This document shows positions 1 through 8,901 of a DNA stretch of 64,000 bases, piece after piece (position 1 is the first letter of the stretch; the number at the start of each line of letters is the position of its first letter). The notes under the pieces were generated by a model. The model was not told where the DNA came from, made no database searches, and saw only the letters and a list, made by a program, of their open reading frames with translations. Made by a program: the position numbers and the translations under genes. Location of the stretch: NCBI GenBank assembly GCA_910575265.1, contig CAJTEA010000001.1, positions 186,001-250,000 of the forward strand, given 5' to 3'. Source of the DNA: Oscillospiraceae bacterium (GTDB taxonomy: Bacteria; Bacillota; Clostridia; Oscillospirales; Oscillospiraceae).

Positions 1-1
1 G

Positions 2-550
2 TGGTGCGCCGTGTCCGACCCGGTGGATCCCCTGGCCAAGACCGCCTATCTGGAGAGCAACAAGAACGAAGCCGGCGATTGGGACGGGAAGGGCCTGCGG
101 CCCGAGCAGATTCAGGGCTTCGGTCTGGGAGTGATGAACGCCCGGGCGGCCTACTTCGCCAAGCGGAACGAACGCTTGGCCTCCTTCCTCACCGAGGGCC
201 GGTCCTTTGGGCCCCACGGCGTCGGGCTGTTTATCGCCAACTCCATCCAGAACTACGACGAGGAGATTTCTCAGGAGCTGACCCGGCTTACCGTCACCGC
301 CAACCTGAAAATGCGGGAGATCGGCTTCAAGCCCTATGTGGCCCCCGCCCTGTCCTCCGGGGCGCTGTCGCTGCTGCTCACCCTCCGGGGGGAGTGGCAC
401 TGCGGCTCCGTCTTTCTGGACGGCGTCTACATGGGGGTGAAAAACCGCTATACCCCCGCCGGGGTGGAGACCGAGCTTCTGCCCCGCGTCCCGGACCCGC
501 TCTTCGGCCACATCCGGGAAGCGGCGGAGCACCTGAAGACCATTCTGTAA
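2..550 (+). CDS. Dehydrogenase-like protein, C-terminal part (open at window edge)
   Basis: The reading frame is open to the left edge, so the N-terminus is missing; the GTG at 11 is only an internal candidate. About 182 residues are visible. The last 50 residues (a short strand, then GVYMGVKN, then GVE and a closing amphipathic helix) resemble the C-terminus of lactate/malate dehydrogenases, and no NAD-binding motif is in view. The stop is 12 bp before the next gene, which starts after AGAGGTGAAGCC, so the two genes probably share an operon. The family assignment is a weak inference; coding status is firm because of the uniform codon use and the tight spacing to the next gene. Confidence 0.5.
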   Translation, partial: WCAVSDPVDPLAKTAYLESNKNEAGDWDGKGLRPEQIQGFGLGVMNARAAYFAKRNERLASFLTEGRSFGPHGVGLFIANSIQNYDEEISQELTRLTVTANLKMREIGFKPYVAPALSSGALSLLLTLRGEWHCGSVFLDGVYMGVKNRYTPAGVETELLPRVPDPLFGHIREAAEHLKTIL

Positions 551-562
551 AGAGGTGAAGCC

Positions 563-1621
563 ATGTCTTTGGTCCTGATCTACCCCACCCCGGACGCCGG
601 CTGGGCCGGCCAGCGGCTGGACGGAGTTCTTCGGCGCGCCCTGACAGGCCGCCAGGTCCGTGTTCTGCGAACCGCGGAGGAGCTGACCGGCCTGGAGGGC
701 CAGCGGCTGCTGTTCGCTCTGGCTCTGGGCGATACCGGCACCAATCTGGAATACGTCCGCGCGCTCTCCCGGCTGCGAAAGGAGCCAGGGCTGCTGCGGG
801 GCTGCACCGCCGGGCTGATTGTGGACGGAGCGGAGGAGCTGTATACCAAATCCGCCGCCGCGGAGTGCGCCCTGGCCCTGAACCGGGCGGGCTGCGCCCT
901 GGTGGGCCGTCCGCTGGTGGAGGGCACCGGGTCGCTGGCCAACTTCGCCGTTCAGGCCCGCAACCTGAACACCGACCTGATGGGGGCCTACCGCGCCGCC
1001 GCCGCCGAGCTGGCGGAGCGGGTGGAGAGCTTCACCTTTCCCAAAAAAGAACGGCCGGAAATTCTGGTCCTCCACGCCTCCAGCCACCACACCTCCAACA
1101 CCATAGACCTGTGGTCCCGGGTGCGGGAGAGACTGGAGGACCGTTGCGCCATCCGGGAGATCGGCCTGCGCAACGGAACCCTGTCCGACTGCTCCGGCTG
1201 TCCCTACACCATGTGCCTCCACTTCGGAGAGCGGGGCGGGTGCTTTTACGGCGGTGTGATGCGGGATGAGGTATACCCCGCTGTCCGCGCGGCGGACGCT
1301 CTGGCGCTGCTGTGCCCTAACTACAACGACGCCCTGTCCGCCAACCTTACCGCCTTTATCAACCGGCTCACCGCCCTGTTCCGCCAGACCCGCTTCTACG
1401 ACAAGGCGGTCTTCGCCATCGTGGTGTCCGGCTACTCCGGCGGAGATATGGTGGCCCGGCAGGTGGTGGCCGCCATGAATATGAACAAATCCTTTTACCT
1501 TCCCGGGAATTTCGCCCTGATCGAAACCGCCAACTCCCCCGGCGAGGCCCTGGCCCTGCCCGGCATTTCGGAGCGGCTGGAGAGCTGGGGACGGAATATC
1601 CTGGATACGCTGTGCCTGTAA
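563..1621 (+). CDS. Flavodoxin-fold NAD(P)H oxidoreductase / iron-sulfur flavoprotein-like
   Basis: A 352-residue protein in two parts. Residues 1-155 form an alpha/beta domain I do not recognise. Residues 165-345 look like an NADPH-dependent FMN reductase: ILVLHASSHHTSNT is the phosphate-binding loop for FMN, and a compact cysteine set (DCSGCPYTMC, then C about 10 residues on) is like that of archaeal and clostridial iron-sulfur flavoproteins. LCPNYNDALSANLTAFINR is the usual flavin-contact segment. It probably transfers electrons in the cytosol; the partner is unknown. It lies 12 bp after the dehydrogenase-like gene. The substrate cannot be read from the sequence. Confidence 0.7.
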   Translation: MSLVLIYPTPDAGWAGQRLDGVLRRALTGRQVRVLRTAEELTGLEGQRLLFALALGDTGTNLEYVRALSRLRKEPGLLRGCTAGLIVDGAEELYTKSAAAECALALNRAGCALVGRPLVEGTGSLANFAVQARNLNTDLMGAYRAAAAELAERVESFTFPKKERPEILVLHASSHHTSNTIDLWSRVRERLEDRCAIREIGLRNGTLSDCSGCPYTMCLHFGERGGCFYGGVMRDEVYPAVRAADALALLCPNYNDALSANLTAFINRLTALFRQTRFYDKAVFAIVVSGYSGGDMVARQVVAAMNMNKSFYLPGNFALIETANSPGEALALPGISERLESWGRNILDTLCL

Positions 1622-1763
1622 ACAGCGAGGCCGGACAGACCGGACGGCCCGTCCGGCTTTTCCGCGCGGAATCTGGCCGGTCTGACCGCCGGCGGCTGGC
1701 GAGATGACCAAAGCGGGTGGGGCGGAAGAGGGAAAAATAGGACAGAAAACTTTAAATTTATGG

Positions 1764-1792
1764 TTGACATACACGGAAGCGTGTAGTATTAT
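1764..1792 (+). promoter_or_regulatory. Sigma-A promoter of the ribosomal superoperon
   Basis: TTGACA at 1764-1769 and TATTAT at 1787-1792 are separated by 17 bp. An overlapping TATAAT at 1790-1795 would give 20 bp. It lies about 270 bp upstream of rpsJ, in the right place for the S10 operon promoter. Confidence 0.8.
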
Positions 1793-1795
1793 AAT

Positions 1796-2066
1796 CAAGC
1801 GTCTGTTAAGACGCAGTCTGCGATGATGCGGGAGATTGCTCAGAAATGAGGTAACTTCCGCGGAGTATGTCCGACTATCGGGCGGCTGAGCGAGTGCTGT
1901 GCGCGGCGTATATCGTCGGGTGCGGTAAAAACCGGCCTGTTCTGCGCCGGTTTTTTCGTGGCCTGGAATGATACGCACGAACGCGTGGAGATAAAACGCT
2001 CACCGTACGGAGGACGAGCAAGACCAAAACACTCAACTTCGTATGAATCAAGGAGGAAACAACCAA
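1796..2066 (+). promoter_or_regulatory. Long untranslated leader of rpsJ operon
   Basis: This stretch has no convincing gene. It lies between the promoter and rpsJ and contains several short inverted repeats, an intrinsic-terminator hairpin at 1927-1956, and the rpsJ ribosome binding site AAGGAGGA ending near 2058. The arrangement fits a ribosomal-protein leader that controls read-through. In other bacteria L4 (encoded here by rplD) acts on the S10 leader; whether this happens here is inference. Confidence 0.55.
1927..1956 (+). terminator. Terminator-like hairpin inside the S10 leader (attenuator candidate)
   Basis: A perfect 10-bp stem (1927-1936 with 1946-1955) with a 9-nt loop ends in a run of six T. 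It is a textbook intrinsic terminator placed between the promoter and rpsJ. It must be read through or prevented from forming for the operon to be expressed. Confidence 0.75.
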
Positions 2067-2381
2067 ATGGCAGCTCAGAAAGAAATGATCCGCATCCGGC
2101 TGAAGGCCTATGACCACCAGCTCATCGACCAGAGCGCTGAGAAGATCGTGGAGACCGCCAAGCGCACCGGCGCCAACGTCTCCGGCCCCATCCCCCTGCC
2201 CACCAAGAAAGAGGTGGTCACCATCCTGCGCGCCGTCCACAAGTACAAGGACAGCCGGGAGCAGTTCGAGCGCCGCATTCACAAGCGCCTGATCGACGTC
2301 GTCAAGCCCTCTCCCAAGACGGTGGAGGCCCTGATGAGCCTGGAGCTTCCCGCCGGCGTGGAGATCGAGATCAAGCTGTAA
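2067..2381 (+). CDS. rpsJ: 30S ribosomal protein S10
   Basis: First cistron of the superoperon; 104 residues. S10 sits in the 30S head and, in transcription, forms the NusB-S10 (NusE) antitermination partner. The segments [20 protein letters not shown] and [10 protein letters not shown] are diagnostic. An upstream in-frame ATG at 2043 exists, but the strong AAGGAGG lies after it and 8 bp before the ATG at 2067, so 2067 is the start. Confidence 0.98.
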   Translation: MAAQKEMIRIRLKAYDHQLIDQSAEKIVETAKRTGANVSGPIPLPTKKEVVTILRAVHKYKDSREQFERRIHKRLIDVVKPSPKTVEALMSLELPAGVEIEIKL

Positions 2382-2501
2382 TCCCTTTGTTGTACCCGCG
2401 GTCCATCGCGTTTTGAGATGGACGGGTCAAGTTGGAAAACCAATGGGAGCCCAACGCCTAAGTTTTTCAACCAATAACCTTTATTAGGAGGAAACATCCC
2501 A
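2382..2501 (+). promoter_or_regulatory. rpsJ-rplC spacer with two hairpins
   Basis: At 120 bp this is unusually long for this operon. It holds a 7-bp perfect stem (2401-2407 with 2417-2423) and a 10-bp stem with one G-U pair (2431-2440 with 2461-2470), followed by TTAGGAGGA before rplC. It could be an RNA processing or protein-binding site; there is no T-run, so it is not a terminator. Confidence 0.45.
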
Positions 2502-3230
2502 ATGGAGAAAGCGATCATCGGCAAAAAGATCGGCATGACCCAGATCTTCGATGAAGTCGGCCGGGTGGTGCCCGTCACCCTGATCCAGGCCGGCCCCTGC
2601 ACCGTGGTGCAGAAGAAGACCGCCGAGAAGGATGGCTATGACGCCATTCAGCTGGGTTTTCAGGAAGTTCCCGAGCGCAAGCTCACCAAGCCTGAGCTGG
2701 GCCACCAGAAGAAGGCCGGCCTGACCGAGTACAAGCGGATCCTCAAGGAGTTCGCTCTGAAGGACTGCTCCAAGTACGAGGTGGGCGACGTGCTCACCGC
2801 CAACGTGTTCGCCGCCGGCGACTTCGTGGACGTGACCGGAACCAGCAAGGGCCACGGCTTCCAGGGCGTGGTCAAGCGCCACGGAGCGGCCGTCAAGCGC
2901 AACACCCACGGCGGCGGCCCGGTTCACCGCCATCAGGGCTCTCTGGGCGCCGGCACCACCCCTGGCCACATCGCCAAGGGCCGGGACGGCGCGGGCCAGA
3001 TGGGCAACGAGCAGGTCACTGTCATCAAGCTGGACGTGGTCCAGGTGGATGAGGAGCTGGGCCTGATCGCGGTCCGGGGCGCCATTCCCGGTCCCAAGGG
3101 CGGCATCGTCTATGTGAAGAACACCGTTAAGACCATCCTGGAGAAGCACGCTGCCGAGGGCGGCCGTGTCAACCCGCAGAAGGCTTCCGCCCGTGTCAAC
3201 CCGCAGAAGGCTTCCGCCCGCAACAAGTAA
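2502..3230 (+). CDS. rplC: 50S ribosomal protein L3
   Basis: L3 (242 residues) is an early 23S assembly protein near the peptidyl transferase centre. It opens with the typical GKKIGMTQIFDE and carries the conserved HGGGPVHRHQGSLGAGTTPG loop, which includes the glutamine modified in some bacteria. It is about 30 residues longer than the usual 205-215. The extra C-terminus contains RVNPQKASA twice in tandem, encoded by an exact 27-bp duplication at 3165-3218. AGGAGGA precedes the ATG. Confidence 0.98.
   Translation: MEKAIIGKKIGMTQIFDEVGRVVPVTLIQAGPCTVVQKKTAEKDGYDAIQLGFQEVPERKLTKPELGHQKKAGLTEYKRILKEFALKDCSKYEVGDVLTANVFAAGDFVDVTGTSKGHGFQGVVKRHGAAVKRNTHGGGPVHRHQGSLGAGTTPGHIAKGRDGAGQMGNEQVTVIKLDVVQVDEELGLIAVRGAIPGPKGGIVYVKNTVKTILEKHAAEGGRVNPQKASARVNPQKASARNK
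3165..3218 (+). repeat. Exact 27-bp tandem duplication in the 3' end of rplC
   Basis: Copies at 3165-3191 and 3192-3218 are identical over all 27 bases and keep the frame, adding a second RVNPQKASA to the L3 tail. No base has diverged, which points to recent slippage or an active repeat number. Confidence 0.95.
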
Positions 3231-3249
3231 GGAAAGGAGAGATTGAGTT

Positions 3250-3870
3250 ATGCCTAAAGCGAACCTTTATGATATGGCTGGCAAGCAGATCGGCGAGATC
3301 GAGCTCTCCGAGGCCATCTTTGGGATCGAGCCCAACCAGGCTGTGGTCCATGAGGCGGTCAAGAACCACCTGGCCAACTGCCGTCAGGGCACCCAGAGCG
3401 CTCTGACCCGGGCCGAGGTGTCCGGCGGCGGCAAAAAGCCCTGGCGTCAGAAGGGCACCGGCCACGCCCGTCAGGGCTCCACCCGGGCTCCCCAGTGGAC
3501 CCACGGCGGCATCGTGTTCGCCCCCAAGCCCCGCGGCTACCGCTACACCCTCAACAAGAAGGTGAGGCGTCTGGCTCTCAAGTCCGCCCTGTCCGCCAAG
3601 GCCGCCGAGGGCGCCGTGATGGTGGTGGACGGCCTGGAGCTGGCTGAGATCAAGACCAAGACCATGAAGACCTTCCTGGACGCCATCGGCGCCTCCAAGT
3701 CTGTGGTGGTCACCCCCGAGGTCAACCAGAACGTGGTCCTCTCCACCCGGAACATCCCCGGTGCGGTGACCACCACCGCCAAAGTCCTCAGCGTCTATGA
3801 CATTGTCAACGCCAAGCAGCTGGTTATCGACAAGGCTGCCCTGGCTATCATTGAGGAGGTGTACGCGTAA
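3250..3870 (+). CDS. rplD: 50S ribosomal protein L4
   Basis: L4 (206 residues) lines the exit tunnel; in E. coli it also represses the S10 operon by acting on the leader. The tunnel loop is recognisable from [16 protein letters not shown] through [15 protein letters not shown]. The stop TAA overlaps the ATG of rplW by one base (TAATG), so the two are probably translationally coupled. Confidence 0.97.
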   Translation: MPKANLYDMAGKQIGEIELSEAIFGIEPNQAVVHEAVKNHLANCRQGTQSALTRAEVSGGGKKPWRQKGTGHARQGSTRAPQWTHGGIVFAPKPRGYRYTLNKKVRRLALKSALSAKAAEGAVMVVDGLELAEIKTKTMKTFLDAIGASKSVVVTPEVNQNVVLSTRNIPGAVTTTAKVLSVYDIVNAKQLVIDKAALAIIEEVYA

Positions 3871-4169
3871 TGGCCGCCACTGCTTATGACATCATCAAGC
3901 GCCCCATCATCACCGAGCAGTCCATGGAGCAGACCGAGATGAAGCGCTACACCTTTGAGGTTGACAAGCGCGCCAACAAGATCGAGATCGCCAAAGCGGT
4001 GGAGGAGATCTTCGGCGTGAAAGTCGCCAAGGTAAACACCCTGAACATGCAGGGCAAGGAGAAGCGCATGGGTGCCCGTCCCGCCGGCCGCCGGCCCAGC
4101 TGGAAGAAGGCCATGGTCACCCTGACCGCCGACTCCAAGACCATCGAGTTCTTCGAGGGTATGGTGTAA
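3870..4169 (+). CDS. rplW: 50S ribosomal protein L23
   Basis: L23 (99 residues) surrounds the tunnel exit and docks trigger factor and [16 protein letters not shown] and the basic loop [10 protein letters not shown] are typical. Its ATG overlaps the rplD stop. Confidence 0.97.
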   Translation: MAATAYDIIKRPIITEQSMEQTEMKRYTFEVDKRANKIEIAKAVEEIFGVKVAKVNTLNMQGKEKRMGARPAGRRPSWKKAMVTLTADSKTIEFFEGMV

Positions 4170-4183
4170 GGAGGAATTGAGAA

Positions 4184-5017
4184 ATGGCTATTAAGACTTA
4201 TAAGCCCACAACCCCCTCCCGCCGTCACATGACTGTGTCCGCCTTCGAGGGGATCGACAAGAAGGCCAAGCCGGAGCGCGCCCTCACCGAGGTGCTGAAG
4301 AAGCACGCGGGCCGCAACAGCTACGGCCGCATCACCGTCCGCCACCACGGCGGCGGCAATAAGCAGAAGTACCGCGTCATCGACTTCAAGCGGGACAAGG
4401 AGGGCAGCGCCAAGGTTGTCAACCTTCAGTACGACCCCAACCGCTCCGCCAACATCGCCCTGATTGAGTATGAGGACGGCGAGCGCCGCTATATCCTGGC
4501 CCCCAACGGCCTGAAGGCTGGCCACGTCATCATGACCGGCCCCGACGCCGACATCCTGCCCGGCAACTGCCTGCCTATCGCCAACATCCCCGTGGGTGAG
4601 ATGATTCACAACATTGAGCTCTACCCCGGAAAGGGCGCTCAGCTGGTCCGCGCCGCCGGCGTGGCCGCCCAGCTGATGGCCAAGGAGAACGGCATGGCTC
4701 AGGTCCGCCTGCCCTCCGGCGAGGTCCGCCTGGTTCGGGAGAACTGCAAGGCCACCATCGGCCAGGTGGGCAACACCGACCACGCCAATATCCAGATCGG
4801 CAAGGCCGGCCGCAAGCGCCACATGGGCTGGCGTCCCACCGTCCGCGGCTCGGTGATGAACCCCAACGACCACCCCCACGGCGGCGGCGAGGGCAAGAGC
4901 CCGGTGGGTCGTCCCGGCCCGGTCACCCCCTGGGGCAAGCCGGCCCTGGGCTACAAGACCCGCAAGACCAAGAACCGCACTGACAAGTTCATTGTCAAGC
5001 GCCGCGGCAGCAAATAA
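4184..5017 (+). CDS. rplB: 50S ribosomal protein L2
   Basis: L2 (277 residues) is needed for subunit joining and peptidyl transfer. It has the N-terminal [16 protein letters not shown], the central [18 protein letters not shown], and the C-terminal [17 protein letters not shown] loop holding the functionally important histidine. Length and layout are standard; AGGAGGAATTGAGA precedes the start. Confidence 0.98.
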   Translation: MAIKTYKPTTPSRRHMTVSAFEGIDKKAKPERALTEVLKKHAGRNSYGRITVRHHGGGNKQKYRVIDFKRDKEGSAKVVNLQYDPNRSANIALIEYEDGERRYILAPNGLKAGHVIMTGPDADILPGNCLPIANIPVGEMIHNIELYPGKGAQLVRAAGVAAQLMAKENGMAQVRLPSGEVRLVRENCKATIGQVGNTDHANIQIGKAGRKRHMGWRPTVRGSVMNPNDHPHGGGEGKSPVGRPGPVTPWGKPALGYKTRKTKNRTDKFIVKRRGSK

Positions 5018-5033
5018 GGAGGGAGTGTAAAAG

Positions 5034-5306
5034 ATGAGCAGAAGCATTAAGAAAGGCCCCTTTTGCGCCCCTGAGCTGCTGAAGCGGGTTGATGAGCTGA
5101 ACAAGAAGAACGAGAAGAAGGTTCTGAAGACCTGGAGCCGCGCCTCCACCATCTTCCCCTCCTTCGTGGGACACACCTTCGCTGTGCACGATGGCCGCAA
5201 GCACGTGCCCGTCTATGTCACCGAGGACATGGTGGGCCACAAGCTGGGCGAGTTCGTGCCCACCCGCACCTTCCGGGGTCACGCGGGCAGCAAGACCGGT
5301 AAGTAA
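5034..5306 (+). CDS. rpsS: 30S ribosomal protein S19
   Basis: S19 (90 residues) contacts S13 and the 50S subunit in the 30S head. SRSIKKGPF at the N-terminus and [20 protein letters not shown] are signatures. It is encoded 16 bp after rplB with GGAGGGAG as ribosome binding site. Confidence 0.98.
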   Translation: MSRSIKKGPFCAPELLKRVDELNKKNEKKVLKTWSRASTIFPSFVGHTFAVHDGRKHVPVYVTEDMVGHKLGEFVPTRTFRGHAGSKTGK

Positions 5307-5320
5307 GGAGGAGAGACGAG

Positions 5321-5653
5321 ATGGAAGCAAAAGCGAATCTGAAATATCTGCGGATCTCTCCCCGTAAGGTGAAGATCGTCCTGGACCTGATCCGGGGCAA
5401 GGACGTGGCCACCGCCACCGCCATCCTGATGCAGACCCCCAAGGCCGCCTCTGAGCCCGTGCTCAAGCTGCTGAAGAGCGCCGCCGCCAACGCGGAGAAC
5501 AACCACCAGATGGATCCTGAGAAGCTGTACGTGTCCGCCTGCTACGCCAACCCCGGCCCCATCATCAAGCGCATCATGCCCCGGGCCCAGGGCCGCGCGT
5601 ACCGGATCAACAAGCGTACCTCTCACGTCACCATCGCCGTGAGCGAGCGCTAA
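5321..5653 (+). CDS. rplV: 50S ribosomal protein L22
   Basis: L22 (110 residues) forms the narrow part of the exit tunnel with L4. [18 protein letters not shown] and the C-terminal hairpin [16 protein letters not shown] are conserved. Tunnel-facing changes here give macrolide resistance in other species; no obvious deviation is visible. Confidence 0.98.
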   Translation: MEAKANLKYLRISPRKVKIVLDLIRGKDVATATAILMQTPKAASEPVLKLLKSAAANAENNHQMDPEKLYVSACYANPGPIIKRIMPRAQGRAYRINKRTSHVTIAVSER

Positions 5654-5668
5654 GGGAGGAGGAACAGT

Positions 5669-6502
5669 ATGGGACAGAAAGTAAATCCCCACGGCCTGCG
5701 CGTGGGTGTCATTAAGGATTGGGACTCCCGCTGGTATGCCCGCAACGAGCTGGTGGGCGACCTGCTGGTAGAGGACAAGAAGATCCGCGACTACCTGAAA
5801 AAGACCCTTTACGGCGCCGGCGTCCCCAAGATCGAGATCGAGCGGGACAACAACGCCAAGGTCCGCGTCTATCTGCACTGCGCCCGTCCCGGTATGGTCA
5901 TCGGCAAGGGCGGCGAGGACATCAAGAAGATTGAGGCCCAGTTGACCAAGCTCACCGGCAAGGCGGTGGACCTGAAGATCGTGGAGGTCCGGGACGTGGA
6001 CACCAACGCCCAGCTGGTGGCGGAGAACATCGCCCAGCAGCTGGAGAAGCGCATCGGCTTCCGCCGGGCCATGAAGAACTCCATGGGCCGGGCCATGCGG
6101 GCCGGCGCCAAGGGCATCAAGACCTCCTGCTCCGGCCGTCTGGGCGGGGCTGAGATCGCCCGTACCGAGCACTATCACGACGGCACCATCCCCCTGCAGA
6201 CCCTCCGGGCCGACATCGACTACGGCTTCGCGGAGGCCGCCACTACCTACGGCCGCATCGGCGTGAAGGTGTGGATCTACAAGGGCGAGGTCCTGACCCA
6301 GGCCCTGCGCACCACCCCCCGCACCCTGGATACCAGCAAGCCCTATCAGGAGCGCCGTGACCGGCCCCGCCGCCGGGACGACCGCCGGGGTGGCTTTAAC
6401 CGTGACCGCGGCCCCCGTCCCGCCGGACAGGGCGGCTTTCACAACAACCGTGGCCCCCGTCCTGCCGGGGACAACACTCCGAAGGAAGGAGGCGCTCAGT
6501 AA
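5669..6502 (+). CDS. rpsC: 30S ribosomal protein S3 with long Arg/Gly-rich tail
   Basis: S3 (277 residues) is part of the mRNA entry helicase of the 30S subunit. [20 protein letters not shown], the KH-domain [13 protein letters not shown] and the C-terminal fold are normal up to about residue 225. The last 50 residues are an additional low-complexity tail rich in Arg, Gly, Pro and Asn ([18 protein letters not shown] and similar), making the protein longer than the usual 210-230. The stop overlaps the rplP start (TAATG). Confidence 0.97.
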   Translation: MGQKVNPHGLRVGVIKDWDSRWYARNELVGDLLVEDKKIRDYLKKTLYGAGVPKIEIERDNNAKVRVYLHCARPGMVIGKGGEDIKKIEAQLTKLTGKAVDLKIVEVRDVDTNAQLVAENIAQQLEKRIGFRRAMKNSMGRAMRAGAKGIKTSCSGRLGGAEIARTEHYHDGTIPLQTLRADIDYGFAEAATTYGRIGVKVWIYKGEVLTQALRTTPRTLDTSKPYQERRDRPRRRDDRRGGFNRDRGPRPAGQGGFHNNRGPRPAGDNTPKEGGAQ

Positions 6503-6933
6503 TGCTGCTCCCCAAGAGAGTTAAATACCGCCGTGTTCACCGCGGCCGCCTGAAGGGCAAGGCCAGCCGGGGCAACTTTGTCAGCTACGGCGATTACGGC
6601 CTCCAGGCCACTGAGCCCGCGTGGATCACCAGCAACCAGATTGAGGCCGCCCGTATCGCCATGACCCGCTACACCAAGCGCGGCGGCAAGGTCTGGATCA
6701 AGATTTTCCCCGACAAGCCTGTCACTGAGAAGCCCGCCGAGACCCGCATGGGCTCCGGTAAGGGCTCCCCCGAGTACTGGGTGGCGGTGGTGAAACCCGG
6801 ACGGGTTATGTTTGAGATCGCCGGCGTCTCCGACGAGATCGCCCGCGAGGCCCTGCGCCTGGCCAGCCATAAGCTGCCCGTCAAGTGCAAGATCGTCAAG
6901 CGCGAGGAGACTGAGAAGGGTGGTGAAGCGTAA
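6502..6933 (+). CDS. rplP: 50S ribosomal protein L16
   Basis: L16 (143 residues) organises the A-site region of the 50[19 protein letters not shown] at the N-terminus and [19 protein letters not shown] are diagnostic. Start overlaps rpsC; the stop overlaps the ATG of rpmC. Confidence 0.98.
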   Translation: MLLPKRVKYRRVHRGRLKGKASRGNFVSYGDYGLQATEPAWITSNQIEAARIAMTRYTKRGGKVWIKIFPDKPVTEKPAETRMGSGKGSPEYWVAVVKPGRVMFEIAGVSDEIAREALRLASHKLPVKCKIVKREETEKGGEA

Positions 6934-7130
6934 TGAAGGCCAATGAAGTTCGCAAAATGTCCGCCGCCGAGCTGGAAACCAAGCTGGCGGACCTGAAAAA
7001 GGATCTGTTTAACCTCCGCCTTCAGCACGCCACCAACCAGCTGGACAATCCCCTGCGCATCGCTGAAGTGAAGAAGGATATCGCCCGAGTGAAAACCATC
7101 ATCCGCGAGCAGCAGCTCGCAGGCCGCTAA
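6933..7130 (+). CDS. rpmC: 50S ribosomal protein L29
   Basis: L29 (65 residues) is a two-helix protein at the tunnel exit. VRKMSAAELETKLADLKKDL and the closing IARVKTIIREQ fit the family. It is translationally coupled to rplP by TAATG overlap. Confidence 0.97.
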   Translation: MKANEVRKMSAAELETKLADLKKDLFNLRLQHATNQLDNPLRIAEVKKDIARVKTIIREQQLAGR

Positions 7131-7145
7131 GAGGAGGAATAGAAG

Positions 7146-7406
7146 ATGGAAAACAGAACTTCTTCCCGCAAGACCAGAGTCGGCCTGGTGGTTTCGGACA
7201 AGATGGACAAGACCGTTGTGGTCGCCATCGCCGACCGCGTGGCCCATCCTCTGTATAAGAAGATTGTAAAGAGAACCTATAAGCTGAAGGCTCATGATGA
7301 GCTCAACCAGTGCGGCGTGGGCGACCGCGTCAAGGTCATGGAGACCCGCCCCCTGTCCAAGGACAAGCGGTGGCGCGTGGTTGAGATCATTGAGAAGGCG
7401 AAATAA
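7146..7406 (+). CDS. rpsQ: 30S ribosomal protein S17
   Basis: S17 (86 residues) is a primary 16S-binding protein with an OB fold. [18 protein letters not shown] and [20 protein letters not shown] are typical. GAGGAGGAAT precedes the ATG. Confidence 0.98.
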   Translation: MENRTSSRKTRVGLVVSDKMDKTVVVAIADRVAHPLYKKIVKRTYKLKAHDELNQCGVGDRVKVMETRPLSKDKRWRVVEIIEKAK

Positions 7407-7421
7407 GGAGGTGTCGGCAGC

Positions 7422-7790
7422 ATGATTCAGCAGGAAACGTATTTGAAGGTGGCCGACAACACCGGCGCCAAGGAGATCAAGACCATCCGGGTGCTGGGCG
7501 GCTCCAAGCGCAAATTCGGCAACATCGGCGATGTGGTCGTGGCCTCCGTCCGCAAGGCTCAGCCCGGCGGCACCGTGAAGAAGGGCGAGGTGGTCAAGGC
7601 CGTGATCGTCCGGTCCTCCAAGGGCGTGCGCCGTCCTGACGGCTCCTACGTCCGGTTTGACGACAACGCCGCTGTCCTCATCCGGGACGATAAGAACCCC
7701 CGCGGCACCCGTATCTTTGGCCCAGTGGCCCGCGAGCTGCGCGACAAGGATTATATGAAGATCCTGTCCCTGGCTCCCGAAGTGCTGTAA
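7422..7790 (+). CDS. rplN: 50S ribosomal protein L14
   Basis: L14 (122 residues, standard length) lies at the subunit interface and is the binding site of Rsf[20 protein letters not shown] and [20 protein letters not shown] are hallmark segments. It starts 15 bp after rpsQ with AAGGAGGTG. Confidence 0.98.
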   Translation: MIQQETYLKVADNTGAKEIKTIRVLGGSKRKFGNIGDVVVASVRKAQPGGTVKKGEVVKAVIVRSSKGVRRPDGSYVRFDDNAAVLIRDDKNPRGTRIFGPVARELRDKDYMKILSLAPEVL

Positions 7791-7805
7791 GGGAGGGCAA
7801 TCACG

Positions 7806-8123
7806 ATGAACAAATTGAGTATCAAGAGCGGCGACACCGTCGTCGTCCTGTCCGGCAAGGACAAGGGCAAGCAGGGCAAGGTTATGTCCGTGGACCCCAA
7901 GGCCGGCAAGGTGGTTGTGGAGAAGGTCAATATGGTTTCCCGCCATACCAAGCCCCGCCAGCAGGGCGAGCAGGGCGGCATCCTCCAGAAGGAGGCCCCC
8001 ATTTACGCCTGCAAGGTCCAGCGCGTCTGCCCCAAGTGCAGCAAGCCCACCCGGCCCGCCCACAAGCTGCTGGCCGGCGGCAAGAAGGTCCGCGTCTGCA
8101 AAAAGTGCGGCGCCGAGATTTAA
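7806..8123 (+). CDS. rplX: 50S ribosomal protein L24, zinc-ribbon (C+) form
   Basis: L24 (105 residues) starts 23S assembly. The KOW motif [20 protein letters not shown] is near the N-terminus. In the C-terminal part two CxxC pairs ([10 protein letters not shown] and VCKKCGAEI) replace the usual non-cysteine residues, so this copy probably binds zinc like the S14 and L36 of the same operon. Confidence 0.97.
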   Translation: MNKLSIKSGDTVVVLSGKDKGKQGKVMSVDPKAGKVVVEKVNMVSRHTKPRQQGEQGGILQKEAPIYACKVQRVCPKCSKPTRPAHKLLAGGKKVRVCKKCGAEI

Positions 8124-8143
8124 GAGAGGAGGAGTGAATCGAA

Positions 8144-8704
8144 ATGGCAGAGGAAAAGAAAGTGCCTAACCTGAAGAAGCTGTATCAGGACGAGGTCGCT
8201 CCTGCTCTGATGCAGAAGTTCGGCTATAAGTCCACCATGCAGATTCCCCGCCTGGAGAAAATCGTGGTTAACGTTGGCTGCGGCGAGGCCCGGGAGAACG
8301 CTAAGGTGCTGGACGCCGTAGTCAATGACCTGACCACCATTACCGGCCAGAAGGCCGTGATCACTAAGGCCAAAAAGTCCGTGGCGAACTTTAAGCTGCG
8401 CGAGGGTATGCCCATCGGCGCGAAGGTTACCCTGCGCGGCGACAAGATGTGGGAGTTCCTGGACCGGCTGTTCAATGTGGCCCTGCCTCGCGTGCGTGAC
8501 TTCCGGGGCATCTCCGCCGACGCCTTTGACGGTCGGGGCAACTATGCCCTGGGTGTGAAGGAGCAGCTGATCTTCCCCGAGATCGAGTATGACAAGATCG
8601 ACAAGATCCGCGGCATGGACATCGTGGTGTGCACCACCGCCCAGACCGATGAGGAGGCCCGTGAGCTGCTGAAGCTGGTGGGCGCTCCCTTCGCCGGCCG
8701 CTAA
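8144..8704 (+). CDS. rplE: 50S ribosomal protein L5
   Basis: L5 (186 residues) forms the central protuberance with 5S r[34 protein letters not shown] and [20 protein letters not shown] are conserved. The ATG at 8144 follows GAGAGGAGGAG. Confidence 0.98.
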   Translation: MAEEKKVPNLKKLYQDEVAPALMQKFGYKSTMQIPRLEKIVVNVGCGEARENAKVLDAVVNDLTTITGQKAVITKAKKSVANFKLREGMPIGAKVTLRGDKMWEFLDRLFNVALPRVRDFRGISADAFDGRGNYALGVKEQLIFPEIEYDKIDKIRGMDIVVCTTAQTDEEARELLKLVGAPFAGR

Positions 8705-8715
8705 GGAGGAGAATT

Positions 8716-8901
8716 ATGGCTAAGAAATCAATGATCCTGAAGCAGCAGAAGGAGCCCAAGTTCTCCTCCCGCCGCTACAACCGCTGCAAGCTGTGCGGCC
8801 GTCCCCACGCCTACCTCCGGGACTACGGCATCTGCCGTATCTGCTTCCGCGAGCTGGCCTATAAGGGCCAGATTCCCGGCGTGCGCAAGGCCTCCTGGTA
8901 A
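8716..8901 (+). CDS. rpsN: 30S ribosomal protein S14, type Z (zinc-binding)
   Basis: A 61-residue short S14. The zinc knuckle is [20 protein letters not shown] (CxxC-x12-CxxC), and the C-terminus [11 protein letters not shown] is invariant. It is the last gene before a 449-bp break in the operon. Confidence 0.98.
   Translation: MAKKSMILKQQKEPKFSSRRYNRCKLCGRPHAYLRDYGICRICFRELAYKGQIPGVRKASW

Noticed and set aside
2043-2066. Upstream ATG of rpsJ at 2043
   Set aside because: The AGGAGG lies between this ATG and the one at 2067, and S10 proteins do not have the extra residues.
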